Counted from the stretch's first letter, positions 52,075 through 60,150 are shown. The stretch is DNA of 64,000 bases from Ruminococcus_G sp050944435 (GCA_050944435.1 JBMNRB010000003.1:62001-126000), one strand, 5' to 3'. Numbers and translations are program-made. Notes: generated by a model not told the origin, from the sequence alone.

Positions 52075-52893
52075 TCATCTTATTGTATTTATCAATTTCA
52101 CAATTAATGAATTCACTTCTTCCGGTGCATCGGTATTTGAATTATGCCCTGCATTCTTTATCCACGCTATTGGAATGCCAGTATTTTTGTGCCATGCTTT
52201 ATTATATCGAATGCAGGAACCCGCATGGTCTTTTTCTCCGCATATCAGCTGCGCCGGACACTGTACTTTGTATAGAAGATCGGCCTCCATTGCTTCCGCT
52301 AATATTCTGAAACCATGACCGGATATTTGGGCATATCTTTTTTGGTCGCCATCGTAGGCCATCATAATGTCATGCATCAATTTTCTTCCATACGCAGATA
52401 CAGCAACTCCCTTTGTTCCGATGTTCAATAATGACTTCCAGGGATAATATCGATATACTGGTTCCATTCTTTTCAGAAGCCACAATTCAATTCCCGTCAC
52501 ATATTTTCTTTGCAGAGGTGCCGAATCTATAGAAACGAATCCTTTCAATTTGTTCGGAAATAACTCCGAATATGCCTGGCCAACATAGCCGCCCATGGAT
52601 TGCCCTATGATAACCGGAGCCTGAATATTTTCTAATCCGAAAATATCATCAAGCCATTTTGCTTTATCCATCAATGAAAAATCAAATTTAAATGGCCATG
52701 ATTTCCCATGCCCCGGTGCATCCCACACAAATACATTATATTTTCCCTGGAAAAATTCAATTTGCTTCTCAAACAATCGATGATCTGCAGTTAAACCCGG
52801 CAGAAAAATCAATGTAATATTTCCAGAACCCTGCTCCATATTTATCCAATAATGGATCTCTCCGCATGGGGTCTTAAATATTTTTTCATTCAT
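52075..52893 (-). CDS. Alpha/beta hydrolase, cargo gene in the tail operon
   Basis: Alpha/beta-hydrolase-fold enzyme of 272 residues. The nucleophile elbow is GQSMGG (Ser99), with HGxP-type loop LPGLTADHRLFEKQI and DAPGHGKSW upstream; candidate acid Asp in GEKDHAG and His in IKNAGHNSN complete a triad. The substrate is unknown. It is not a structural protein yet lies between the distal tail-like gene and the tail endopeptidase-like gene. It is more A+T-rich than its neighbours and has its own terminator, so it is a cargo (moron) gene. The ATG at 52893 has GGAG 8 bases upstream. A weak -10 (TATATT, 52930-52935) precedes it. Confidence 0.88.
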   Translation of the reverse strand: MNEKIFKTPCGEIHYWINMEQGSGNITLIFLPGLTADHRLFEKQIEFFQGKYNVFVWDAPGHGKSWPFKFDFSLMDKAKWLDDIFGLENIQAPVIIGQSMGGYVGQAYSELFPNKLKGFVSIDSAPLQRKYVTGIELWLLKRMEPVYRYYPWKSLLNIGTKGVAVSAYGRKLMHDIMMAYDGDQKRYAQISGHGFRILAEAMEADLLYKVQCPAQLICGEKDHAGSCIRYNKAWHKNTGIPIAWIKNAGHNSNTDAPEEVNSLIVKLINTIR

Positions 52894-52965
52894 TACAATC
52901 ACTCCGTGAAATTCCGATTTATTTTCTCAAATATACCATAGTTTTCCCCGAAAAAGAATACACTT

Positions 52966-53328
52966 TCAGAACTCCCTCAGCGTAAAACTCACCGTCCACA
53001 ATCCCTTCCGGGACGTATCCTTCACAAGAGAAGCCTTGTACCCCTCCACATACATCTCCGCTGTCTTCACCGTCAGCGTCTCTGTATTAAAATATCCCAC
53101 CGTGATCTTTTCCTGCTGCTTAAACTCTGTCAGTGTCTTCAGCCATTTTGCCGACACTGAAAACGTCACCGGGATGCTCACTACGCCTGCGCGCACTACA
53201 TCCCGCTGTACCGTCCCTGCCTCCGTCTCCCCGCCGGAATCCGCCTCCACATCATCCATCTGTACTTCATAAGAATCCGGCAGGGGGAGGGCTGTGCCGT
53301 CAAAGGTCAGATACTGTATAAATGCCAT
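52966..53328 (-). CDS. Phage distal tail-like protein
   Basis: A 120-residue structural protein starting AFIQYLTFDGTALPLPDSYE, with VVRAGVVSIPVTFSVSAKWL and GLWTVSFTLREF. Its small size and place between the tape measure and the large tail protein fit a distal tail (Dit) or tail-tip adaptor, although I do not see a definitive family motif. It starts 4 bases after the tape-measure stop. Its end is followed by the hydrolase cargo. Confidence 0.72.
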   Translation of the reverse strand: MAFIQYLTFDGTALPLPDSYEVQMDDVEADSGGETEAGTVQRDVVRAGVVSIPVTFSVSAKWLKTLTEFKQQEKITVGYFNTETLTVKTAEMYVEGYKASLVKDTSRKGLWTVSFTLREF

Positions 53329-53331
53329 CGC

Positions 53332-56300
53332 TTACCTCCCTCCTGACCGCAGGTTTTGTCTTGCCTGCGCCGTCACTACCAGTTCATCCAGTAAAGTGCC
53401 TCCCACATACACCGGGATCACGATGTTCCCCTGCGGGCCGGAAAAGCCTGCCAGGGCTTCCGATACCGCGGAAGAGATCCCGGAGATCAGGTCAGACATG
53501 CTCCCGCCGGAGAAAGCACCATCGGCATAGCCATATTCCATCCCGTTCACTTTTGGCGAAACCACCATATCCGAAGCCACATCCCTCACAGCCTTTTCCA
53601 CCAGGTTCCGGTTCTTCTCAATACCGCCCGCCAGCCCCTTCATGAAGTCCGGCATCCAGGTCTCATAATCTGCCAGCGGCCCCTCATCCGGAGCCGAGAA
53701 GTGCAGGAAAGAGCGGATCCGCTCCGCCAGCCCGGAAACGGTGTTGATCACACTCTGGATCATGCTGGAAATCCCGTTGATCAGCCCCTGGATGAAATCT
53801 TTCCCCCACTGGAACGCCTGCCCCGGCAGCCCGGTGATAAACCGGATGGCGGAAGAAAATCCATTGCTCACAACCGAATACAAGCCGGAAAGGGCGGAGC
53901 CGATCCCGGAGACCATCCTCTGGAAGGCGGACACCGCCGCTTCACGCAGCGTGGATGCGATATTCACCACCGTGGTCTTGATGCCGTTCCAGACAGAAGA
54001 CGCCGTCTGCTTCATGGCGGACCAGATCTGAGAGGCGAACTGGGACAGGGCCGAAAACACCGTTTCCACGCCCTGCTTCAATCCTGAAGCTGCGGAAGTC
54101 ACCACCTGCCGGATTCCCGACCAGATCTGAGAAGCGGCATTTCTGATATTGTTCCAGATATTTGCCGCGTCAGAAGCCAACTTGGAAAAATTCCCCGTCA
54201 CCAGATCAATCAGCAGGAGCACCGGGGCCAGGATCACATTTTTCAGCAGCTCCCAGGCACCGACGGCAATGTCACAGATCCCCGACCAGATGCCCTGCAG
54301 GGTTTTTTTCGCATTCTCCCACAAAGAAGTAATCGTTGTTACCACCAGCTGGACAATGGGATTCTGCAGGATCGCGTTCCAGGTATTCGTGAAAAACGCG
54401 GATACCTGGGACCACAGGCCGCTCCACCAATTCGGAATGGCAGAAAAAAAGCCGATGAAAGTCTGGAACGCCGCCGGGATGGTCTCCGTAAAGAAAACCA
54501 CCACCCCGTTCCATAATTCCATCAGCTTCCGGGATACCGTCTGCCACAAATTCCCGAACCACTCCGTGATCGCTCCCCAGTTTTTCACAATGGCAATGAT
54601 CCCGGCAATGGCCGCTGCCACCCCGGCGATAATCCCGATCACTGGGAGCAGGGAAATGTTCAGCGCCCCAAAGGAGACCGCCAAGGCCGCGATCACTGGT
54701 GTCAGCGCGATAAATGCCACTAACAATGCGCCAAGGATGATGACAAAGTTCTGCACCGGCTCCGGCAGCATGCCGAACACTTCGCTCACTGCCGTGATGA
54801 TGGCCACCAGAGGCGGAAGCACCACATTGGCCAGTTCTACGATCTTTTCCCCCAGGGGAACCAGCGCCTGCTGAAGCTTCCGGGTATTGGCCTCCATCTC
54901 CTGCATGGGCGTCTGGGTCTGGCTGAACAGATTTTCCGCAGATCCGGCTACACTGTCATAAGTCTCTCCCACGGAAGTCAGGGAAGTAATGAATTTCAGA
55001 TTCCCGTCCTCGGCCATGGTGCCAAAGGCTTCCGCCGCCATATTCAGGGCCTGCTGTTCGTTGGTGCAGTTTGCAATATCCGCCACAATGGAATCGATCA
55101 CCTGCTTCTGGGTGGCCTCCCCGTTCTGCCATGCCAGGAACAAGGACTGGGTCTTCTGGGAATACAGGTCAATGGCATCCCCGATGGTCCCGTCCGCCAG
55201 ACGGGTAGTCACCTCGTTGATGGCGTCATTGACCTTGTCCAGGTTGTACGCCCCGCCCTGCAGACCGTTCTGCAGGAGTTGGAAATACTCGGAAGCGGAA
55301 TACCCCGCCTGCTCAAATTTCCCCGCATACTCAGACAGATTGTCTCCTAACTCATTGGTCTTATCCAGGCCGTTCTGGGTACCCCGGACAATATAATCCA
55401 TAGCTTCCTGGGCGGTCAGGCCATACTGCTTCATCAGAGAGTTGACGCCCCGGAGGGTTTCATTCATATCAATCCCATACAGTTCTTCCAGAGTCAGCGC
55501 CTGCTTCGTCAGGTTGGTCAGGTCCGTATCTCCCAGATCACCCAGGTTTTTCTTGACCATGATGACCGCTTCCGCCACAGCATCCATGGTCTGTCCCACA
55601 CCGGATCCATACACATTTTTTACAATCTCTGCGCTGGCTTCGGCTGCCGCACCGGCCTCCCCGAAGTAGGCGTTCACCTTGGAAACCGCTGTCTCTGTCT
55701 CTGCGTAGGCATTCACCGCTTTATCGCCCACATCCTGGATCTTATCCCCTACCACGGATAATTGGTCGGCAGCTTCCATAAGCGCCGCCCCCTTCGTTGC
55801 CTGGGCAATCTCCCCGATATCATCTGCGGCGCCCCGGGCGGCATCTCCCACGCCGTTCAGGTCTTCAATCAGGTTCCGGACAGCCTGCCCGTCATCCACC
55901 GTGTCCAGGGCATCTGTCAGCTGCTTAATGTCCGCCTTCCCACTGGTAACCGCTTTCCCGATCTTCTCCACAGCGGTTTTCAGCTGATCAGAAGAAGCCG
56001 TCCCATTCCGGATCGCCGTCACCAGGCGGCTCCCCAGCACATCGGCGTAATCATCCACACTGGAACCCGTAGCCGCAAACAGTTTATTCAGCCGCTCCGT
56101 ATTGGCAGAAAGCCGTTCCTGCTCCGACTGCAGGCCGGAAAGGTCCGCCTTATACCGGTTCAGAGTACCTCTGGTCTCCTCCACCTCCCGCTGGAATGCC
56201 ATGTACTGATCTTTTCCAAGATCCCCCCTCTCAAAGGCTTTCGCCACATCTTCCTGGGCCTGCTCCAGGGCTTCCAGCTTCTTTTCCGTATCCCCGATGG

Positions 56301-56490
56301 CCGACTGCAGAAGCTCCTGCTTCTGCGCCAGAAGAATGGTATTCGATGGATCCAGTTTCAAAAGGTTATTCACATCCCGAAGCTGGCTCTGGGTCTTCTT
56401 TATGGAATTGTTCACCGCGCTCAGCGACTTTTCCAGACCGCTGGTATCGCCGCCGATCTCTACCGTAATACCCTTGATCCGACCCGCCAT
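53332..56490 (-). CDS. Phage tail tape measure protein
   Basis: Determines tail length and is ejected with DNA. It is 1052 residues: coiled-coil N-terminus (SAVNNSIKKTQSQLRDVNNL, about 25-150), a TP901-type core with AADQLSVVGDKIQDVGDKAV and TMDAVAEAVIMVKKNLGDLG, then a hydrophobic region around 585-640 (FVIILGALLVAFIALTPVIA) and a repetitive C-terminal half with recurrent Trp-containing segments (IWSGIRQVV, IWNNIRNA, VWNGIKTTV) spaced regularly. Such Trp repeats are typical of tape measures. The start has GGAGGT upstream. Two terminators separate it from the cargo genes upstream. Confidence 0.93.
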   Translation of the reverse strand: MAGRIKGITVEIGGDTSGLEKSLSAVNNSIKKTQSQLRDVNNLLKLDPSNTILLAQKQELLQSAIGDTEKKLEALEQAQEDVAKAFERGDLGKDQYMAFQREVEETRGTLNRYKADLSGLQSEQERLSANTERLNKLFAATGSSVDDYADVLGSRLVTAIRNGTASSDQLKTAVEKIGKAVTSGKADIKQLTDALDTVDDGQAVRNLIEDLNGVGDAARGAADDIGEIAQATKGAALMEAADQLSVVGDKIQDVGDKAVNAYAETETAVSKVNAYFGEAGAAAEASAEIVKNVYGSGVGQTMDAVAEAVIMVKKNLGDLGDTDLTNLTKQALTLEELYGIDMNETLRGVNSLMKQYGLTAQEAMDYIVRGTQNGLDKTNELGDNLSEYAGKFEQAGYSASEYFQLLQNGLQGGAYNLDKVNDAINEVTTRLADGTIGDAIDLYSQKTQSLFLAWQNGEATQKQVIDSIVADIANCTNEQQALNMAAEAFGTMAEDGNLKFITSLTSVGETYDSVAGSAENLFSQTQTPMQEMEANTRKLQQALVPLGEKIVELANVVLPPLVAIITAVSEVFGMLPEPVQNFVIILGALLVAFIALTPVIAALAVSFGALNISLLPVIGIIAGVAAAIAGIIAIVKNWGAITEWFGNLWQTVSRKLMELWNGVVVFFTETIPAAFQTFIGFFSAIPNWWSGLWSQVSAFFTNTWNAILQNPIVQLVVTTITSLWENAKKTLQGIWSGICDIAVGAWELLKNVILAPVLLLIDLVTGNFSKLASDAANIWNNIRNAASQIWSGIRQVVTSAASGLKQGVETVFSALSQFASQIWSAMKQTASSVWNGIKTTVVNIASTLREAAVSAFQRMVSGIGSALSGLYSVVSNGFSSAIRFITGLPGQAFQWGKDFIQGLINGISSMIQSVINTVSGLAERIRSFLHFSAPDEGPLADYETWMPDFMKGLAGGIEKNRNLVEKAVRDVASDMVVSPKVNGMEYGYADGAFSGGSMSDLISGISSAVSEALAGFSGPQGNIVIPVYVGGTLLDELVVTAQARQNLRSGGR

Positions 56491-56517
56491 GTGTCACCAC
56501 CTCCTGAAAATAAACAT

Positions 56518-56542
56518 AAAAAAGCCCGGATAAGTTCCGAGC
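56518..56542 (-). terminator. Second terminator before the tape-measure gene
   Basis: Stem GCTCGGA / TCCGGGC (one G-U pair), 5-base loop, then TTTTTT on the minus strand. It lies in tandem with the next hairpin and backs it up. Confidence 0.75.
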
Positions 56543-56545
56543 ATA

Positions 56546-56576
56546 AAAACAGCACCGATTATTTCTAACCGATGCT
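56546..56576 (-). terminator. Cargo terminator after the HEPN-motif gene
   Basis: An 11-pair stem, AGCATCGGTTA with TAATCGGTGCT, GAAA loop, followed by GTTTTT on the minus strand. It matches the hydrolase-unit terminator in layout and has the same loop. Confidence 0.85.
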
Positions 56577-56596
56577 TTGAAATTAAAGTAATAATA

Positions 56597-57151
56597 CTAT
56601 TCACTCTTGTATTCAAATAAACTGCTGTAAGAAAACCTTATATCTCGCAGCTCATAATTAAAGAAATCAAATTTATGCCTATTCATGGAGTAGTAAGTTT
56701 TTGCGGTTGCACTTAATTTACTGCATAAATTTACAATATTGATCTCCAGAACGCGTTTCTGCACCTTAAGTCCTTGTCCATAAGAAACACAGCTTGTTCC
56801 TCCGTCTGCAACATCGCTGATGGTGAGCCGGAATTCATCTACCTTGCATCGCTCTTCTTTTACTTTTCCCGCATCAATGTTTGGTGTTCCTTGATGAAAC
56901 ATTGAGTTTCTTAAATTATATATTAGTTCACCGCTGGAATAAGGCATGTCGCTGCCATAAGGATCCAATGGCTTTTCATACTTTCCTACATAGGTATCAT
57001 ACCATTTAATATACCGTACAGCAATTTTTTCTGTATCCGGATATTCCGCTTTACCGCAGATATCAGGTATTGACAACGCAAGCATCAGCGCCGCAATAAA
57101 GCATTCATTATCTATTGACCTCTTCATTTCATCTATGATTCGCATAAGCAT
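56597..57151 (-). CDS. HEPN-motif protein, second gene of the cargo pair
   Basis: A 184-residue helical protein I do not recognise by name. It contains RNSMFHQG at residues 81-88, an exact R-N-x3-H form of the Rx4-6H motif that marks HEPN-fold ribonucleases used in toxins and abortive-infection systems. The context is helical (ECFIAALMLALSIPDICGKA before, IYNLRNSMFH within), as in HEPN proteins. An ATG start with AAGGGG 8 bases upstream. It lies 30 bases after the nuclease-like gene and before two terminators. It is A+T-rich compared with the phage genes. Activity as an RNase is inferred from the motif alone. Confidence 0.72.
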   Translation of the reverse strand: MLMRIIDEMKRSIDNECFIAALMLALSIPDICGKAEYPDTEKIAVRYIKWYDTYVGKYEKPLDPYGSDMPYSSGELIYNLRNSMFHQGTPNIDAGKVKEERCKVDEFRLTISDVADGGTSCVSYGQGLKVQKRVLEINIVNLCSKLSATAKTYYSMNRHKFDFFNYELRDIRFSYSSLFEYKSE

Positions 57152-57181
57152 ATAATTATCCCCTTTTTACTATATAAATTT

Positions 57182-57808
57182 TTATGCCTTTGCTTCGGCC
57201 TGCTCGCAGCACCAATGTACTTTACTTTGGTCCAGTTTCATTGTCGTGACTTGCTTTTCTTGCAAACTGCAGATTGACAAATGAGTAACTTGATAAACAA
57301 ACACCTTGCTATATTGATATGAATAATCTTTTTGTAATTCAGCAGCCCATGCGGCAAAATCCCTGATATCCGCATCGTCATATAAATCAAACATCGGCGC
57401 ATGAATAAACAAATAGGTTTTGTCCGTTTGGTAATCCCTTAATTTTCTAAGCTTTTCAGAAAACGCTTTTTTAAGCGGCTCAATGTTTACCCAAAAAGCT
57501 TCCCTCGGGCAGATTCCTGCAACAACTCCTTTATTCTCTAATACCCTATACCCTAACCGACCTAATTTGGATATTTTTACGGGAGAAATCTCACCCAGCT
57601 GTTTATTTTTTATCTGTTCAAAAATTCCTTCTGCATAGGCCTGATTCGCAATAAATGTCCTTGTAACTTCTATCCCGGTCTTATCTGACTGTTTTATATC
57701 AGGACGATCCGAAATAGTTAAATTGCAAAAATCCTGCGGCAAAAATTCTTCTAAAATATACTTTGCCAAATATTCATAATAATTTTTACTTCGTGAATGA
57801 TTTTCCAT
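57182..57808 (-). CDS. Nuclease-like protein of unknown family, first gene of the cargo pair
   Basis: A 208-residue protein without a name I recognise. Residues 35-50 read RPDI, then GIEVTR, a pattern (Asp37 ... Glu47-Val48-Thr49) resembling the PD-(D/E)XK nuclease core in families where Lys is replaced; an upstream Glu pair (20-21) would fit the first helix. The rest is mixed alpha/beta, with FIHAPMFDLYDDADIRDFAA and two C-terminal Cys (200-201). The ATG at 57808 has GGGAG 5 bases upstream; an in-frame ATG 66 bases higher overlaps the inverted repeat. It starts the two-gene cargo operon. Low sequence relation to neighbouring phage genes suggests horizontal gain. Confidence 0.6.
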   Translation of the reverse strand: MENHSRSKNYYEYLAKYILEEFLPQDFCNLTISDRPDIKQSDKTGIEVTRTFIANQAYAEGIFEQIKNKQLGEISPVKISKLGRLGYRVLENKGVVAGICPREAFWVNIEPLKKAFSEKLRKLRDYQTDKTYLFIHAPMFDLYDDADIRDFAAWAAELQKDYSYQYSKVFVYQVTHLSICSLQEKQVTTMKLDQSKVHWCCEQAEAKA

Positions 57809-57842
57809 CTGATCTCCCTGTTTGGCGACGCTTTTTGCTAAA

Positions 57843-57893
57843 CGGCCTCTCTTTTTACTCTCTGAGTATAGCAAAAAAGAGAGGCCGCATCAA
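57843..57893 (-). promoter_or_regulatory. Promoter embedded in a 14-bp perfect inverted repeat, upstream of the cargo pair
   Basis: Arms 57843-57856 and 57874-57887 are perfectly complementary (CGGCCTCTCTTTTT and its complement), 17 bases apart. A -35 TTGATG (57888-57893) and a -10 TATACT (57865-57870) with a 17-base spacer place the right arm in the spacer and the left arm after the expected start site. RNA reading through from the phage operon would fold into a long hairpin. The element may act as terminator of late transcripts, as an operator, or both. Confidence 0.65.
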
Positions 57894-57900
57894 TGAATAT

Positions 57901-58065
57901 TCAGAACCTATCGAAGTCCTCCTGCGTAGCCACCACCGCATACTTATGCTCATCGTTCCGGCTCTCCACATACATATCATTCACCATCCCGATGGTCAGC
58001 AGATCCAGATCACGGATGGACAGCCCCAGCTGCACGCACCGCAGGAGGAACAGAGGTGTTGTCAT
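57901..58065 (-). CDS. Tail assembly chaperone, downstream (T) part
   Basis: A 54-residue frame that starts MTTPLFLLRCVQLGLSIRDL and ends ATQEDFDRF. Its ATG overlaps the stop of the upstream chaperone gene as ATGA, but the frame is also open upstream in the -1 register (LRPTDREMTTP), so the natural product is probably a G-T fusion made by frameshifting. The overlap with a heptamer slip site and the conserved RDLDLLTIGMVNDMY segment support a tail chaperone role. It is followed by the cargo promoter region. Confidence 0.8.
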   Translation of the reverse strand: MTTPLFLLRCVQLGLSIRDLDLLTIGMVNDMYVESRNDEHKYAVVATQEDFDRF

Positions 58066-58439
58066 TTCCCGGTCAGTCGGGCGAAGTTTTTTTTAGCCTG
58101 CACATCCGTCTGGGTATTCAGCCCCCACAGTTCAATGATCTGGGGCAGCACCTGATAAATGGAAAAGGTGTTGAACCCATCCAGCCATTCCTCCGGCGTA
58201 TCCGGGATGGACGGATCTGCATGCTTCGCCATGACATAGGCAATGTTCTCAAACATTTCCAAAGAGAACAAATCCAGATTGGAATTCTCCGGGTCATTCT
58301 TGTCAATCCCCTTTTCCAGATCCCGCAGATCCTTATAAATATCCCGGTGGAACCGCATCCGGTAGATCCGGGGGATAGCGGCGGAGGCTTTAAAAGAAAC
58401 CTCCTGCCCGTCAATCGTGATATTCCGTTTCATGCTCAT
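58062..58439 (-). CDS. Tail assembly chaperone, upstream (G) part
   Basis: A 125-residue protein located between the major tail protein and tape measure, the standard place of the siphovirus tail assembly chaperone. It reads KRNITIDGQEVSFKASAAIP, IPRIYRMRFHRDIYKDLRDL and YVMAKHADPSIPDTPEEWLD, and its end DVQAKKNFARLTGK contains the slip site. The start ATG overlaps the major tail stop as TTATGA, with GGAGG upstream. It assists tape measure folding and tail polymerisation. Confidence 0.85.
   Translation of the reverse strand: MSMKRNITIDGQEVSFKASAAIPRIYRMRFHRDIYKDLRDLEKGIDKNDPENSNLDLFSLEMFENIAYVMAKHADPSIPDTPEEWLDGFNTFSIYQVLPQIIELWGLNTQTDVQAKKNFARLTGK
58086..58092 (-). other. Programmed -1 ribosomal frameshift site
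   Basis: Minus-strand sequence GCT AAA AAA AAC contains the canonical slippery heptamer A AAA AAC in the correct phase near the end of the upstream chaperone. A -1 slip leads into LRPTDREMTTPLFLL, which is open to the TGA at 57901-57903 with no stop between. Such frameshifts producing G and G-T proteins are widespread in tailed phages. Confidence 0.85.
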
Positions 58440-59074
58440 AAGGTCTCACCTCCTGTCTCATCATCTGTCCCCTGCTGGCCGGACTGCTGCGTCCCAGAGG
58501 TATCCGGCGTCACCTCCGGCAGATACACTGACGTATACCATCCCGTATAGACCGTATCCGTGGTGCTGTCCCCGGTTCGGGCCTTCACATACCCATTGGC
58601 CAGGGGCGCCGCCGTGATGGCCAGTGTTTCCGTCTGTACCTCGATCTCCTCCTCATTGGTCGCGGACTCAATGTTGGGTCTGGCCGCAGAGCAGTTATAC
58701 AGCACATGGCGGATCTTCTTCACATCCCCGTCAAATTCAAAAAGCAGGGCAAAGTTCGCTGTTTCCACATTGGCGCTCTCCACCAGCACGCTGTTGTCAT
58801 CTAGGGATTCCTTCAGCACATCCGTCCGGAAACTCTCCGGCACCATGGCCAGTTCCAGATCCCCCTCATAGCCCATGTTGTTGGAGATCGTATAGTAGGC
58901 GTACCCATCCGCGTAAAAATTGGACGGCTCGCCGTTGGGTTCCAAAGACAGGGATACCGCGCCCGGCATAGCCACCGGCGTCCCGAAAGTGACTTCCCCG
59001 TCCTCATCCACCGTAATCAGTGCGTAATGCACGTTGCAGATATTAAATTTTACCTTATTCTTCTTTGCAGACAT
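58436..59074 (-). CDS. Phage major tail protein
   Basis: The tail tube subunit, 212 residues. It reads KVKFNICNVHYALITVDEDG, GAVSLSLEPNGEPSNFYADG, YTISNNMGYEGDLELAMVPE and FALLFEFDGDVKKIRHVLYN, the pattern of phi13-type major tail proteins. The C-terminus is a Thr/Ser/Gly-rich tail (TPDTSGTQQSGQQGTDDETG) that may be an exposed decoration. It lies after the tail terminator gene and overlaps the chaperone gene by 4 bases, in standard order. Confidence 0.9.
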   Translation of the reverse strand: MSAKKNKVKFNICNVHYALITVDEDGEVTFGTPVAMPGAVSLSLEPNGEPSNFYADGYAYYTISNNMGYEGDLELAMVPESFRTDVLKESLDDNSVLVESANVETANFALLFEFDGDVKKIRHVLYNCSAARPNIESATNEEEIEVQTETLAITAAPLANGYVKARTGDSTTDTVYTGWYTSVYLPEVTPDTSGTQQSGQQGTDDETGGETL

Positions 59075-59094
59075 ATCCTGCTCCCTCCATTTCC

Positions 59095-59439
59095 TTATCC
59101 GTCCTGTCCTGCGCTTTCCTCACCTATCGGCATCTCAAACACATACAGAACCTCGTACAGCTTTTCGCTGTCAATCCAGGTTTCCGATTTCTCATAAAAA
59201 ATGCCGCAGGCGTCCAAAGCATCTTCCAGCTTCCTCTCCGCGGCTAAATCTTTCTGATCCGTATATAATTCCACCCGCACCTCGCTGATCCGGTAATAAA
59301 CCTTTCCATCCGCGGAAAAGTTATCGCTCCCTGGCAGCAGGTAACAGACGAAGGGCGGATCCGGCGCTTCCCCTTCTGCAAAATGGTCATAGGCATAGGG
59401 AAAGCCGGCGCTTTTCAAAATATCCAGAAGTTTATCCAT
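59095..59439 (-). CDS. Phage tail terminator-like protein
   Basis: A 114-residue protein starting MDKLLDILKSAGFPYAYDHF, with DPPFVCYLLPGSDNFSADGK and YRISEVRVELYTDQKDLAAE. The size, the alpha/beta layout and the place between the HK97 gp10-like gene and the major tail protein fit a tail terminator (stops tail growth and joins it to the head). It overlaps the gp10-like gene by 8 bases. Low-identity family, so position is the main support. Confidence 0.78.
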   Translation of the reverse strand: MDKLLDILKSAGFPYAYDHFAEGEAPDPPFVCYLLPGSDNFSADGKVYYRISEVRVELYTDQKDLAAERKLEDALDACGIFYEKSETWIDSEKLYEVLYVFEMPIGEESAGQDG

Positions 59440-59815
59440 CCCTCAGGCTCCTTTCGATCTCTTCCTCCAGCTGCCGGATGCCCTTTTCCTCCGCCGGGGC
59501 GATATGTGCTTTCCCTTCCACCCGGCCGCTGTTCCGCTTCGCGTGGCCGTACTCCAGCAGATGGGCCAGCTGGTAGCGATTTTTAGAATGGACAGTCAGC
59601 ATCAGGCTGCTGGATGTCTCTTTTGTCTTCTTCACCGCCCAGCTTTTGGCGTAGTCCCCGGTATCCTTCGGGGCGTTGGCGCGGATCTCCTTCCTTACCG
59701 TCTCCCCGGCATCCCGGACCGCCTGCTTCACATCCTCCGCAGCCAAGTCCGCGTACTCTTCCAGCGTCTCCATGACGGCGTCCGCCAGTTCCCCGATCTG
59801 TACCGTCTGTCCCAT
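59432..59815 (-). CDS. HK97 gp10-like phage protein
   Basis: Head-tail junction protein of 127 residues. Typical features: a helical N-terminus (MGQTVQIGELADAVMETLEE), VRKEIRANAPKDTGDYAKSW (the NAPxxTGxYxxSW pattern of gp10 family), then LAHLLEYGHAKRNSGRVEGK and IAPAEEKGIRQLEEEI. I start at the ATG 59815 with GAGG 8 bases upstream; a GTG at 59821 overlaps the preceding stop. It acts in joining the connector to the tail. Confidence 0.9.
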   Translation of the reverse strand: MGQTVQIGELADAVMETLEEYADLAAEDVKQAVRDAGETVRKEIRANAPKDTGDYAKSWAVKKTKETSSSLMLTVHSKNRYQLAHLLEYGHAKRNSGRVEGKAHIAPAEEKGIRQLEEEIERSLRDG

Positions 59816-59817
59816 TG

Positions 59818-60150
59818 TCACCGCCTCGCTTTCTCACACCGGAACTTCAGTGTTTTCTTCTTATAGTTCATATGGTCCACAGCCGCGATGTTGTAAATCT
59901 CCCCGCCGAACAGGACGCGGAACCCGTCCGCCGTCACCTCCGCCGCCCGTTTGCAGAAACGGACGGTAAAAGCAATGTCGGCTTCCGCCACCGTCAATCC
60001 GGCGGCTGCCCTTTCCTGCCCACTCTCCCCGCTGACCGTGGCATGGCAGGTATAATAATCCTCCCAGACATTCTTCCGATTCCCAATAGAATCCGACACC
60101 ACAGAATTCTTCTGGAAGGTCACTTTTACATTCAGAAGAGCAATCTCCAT
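59818..60150 (-). CDS. Phage head closure / head-tail joining protein
   Basis: A 110-residue protein of the head closure family (SPP1 gp16/HK97 gp7-like). It shows LLNVKVTFQKNSVVSDSIGN, WEDYYTCHATVSGESGQERA and IAFTVRFCKRAAEVTADGFR, a beta-barrel type pattern. It closes the connector after DNA packaging. It starts with the last base of the connector stop and overlaps the gp10-like gene, so the connector genes are tightly packed. Confidence 0.87.
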   Translation of the reverse strand: MEIALLNVKVTFQKNSVVSDSIGNRKNVWEDYYTCHATVSGESGQERAAAGLTVAEADIAFTVRFCKRAAEVTADGFRVLFGGEIYNIAAVDHMNYKKKTLKFRCEKARR

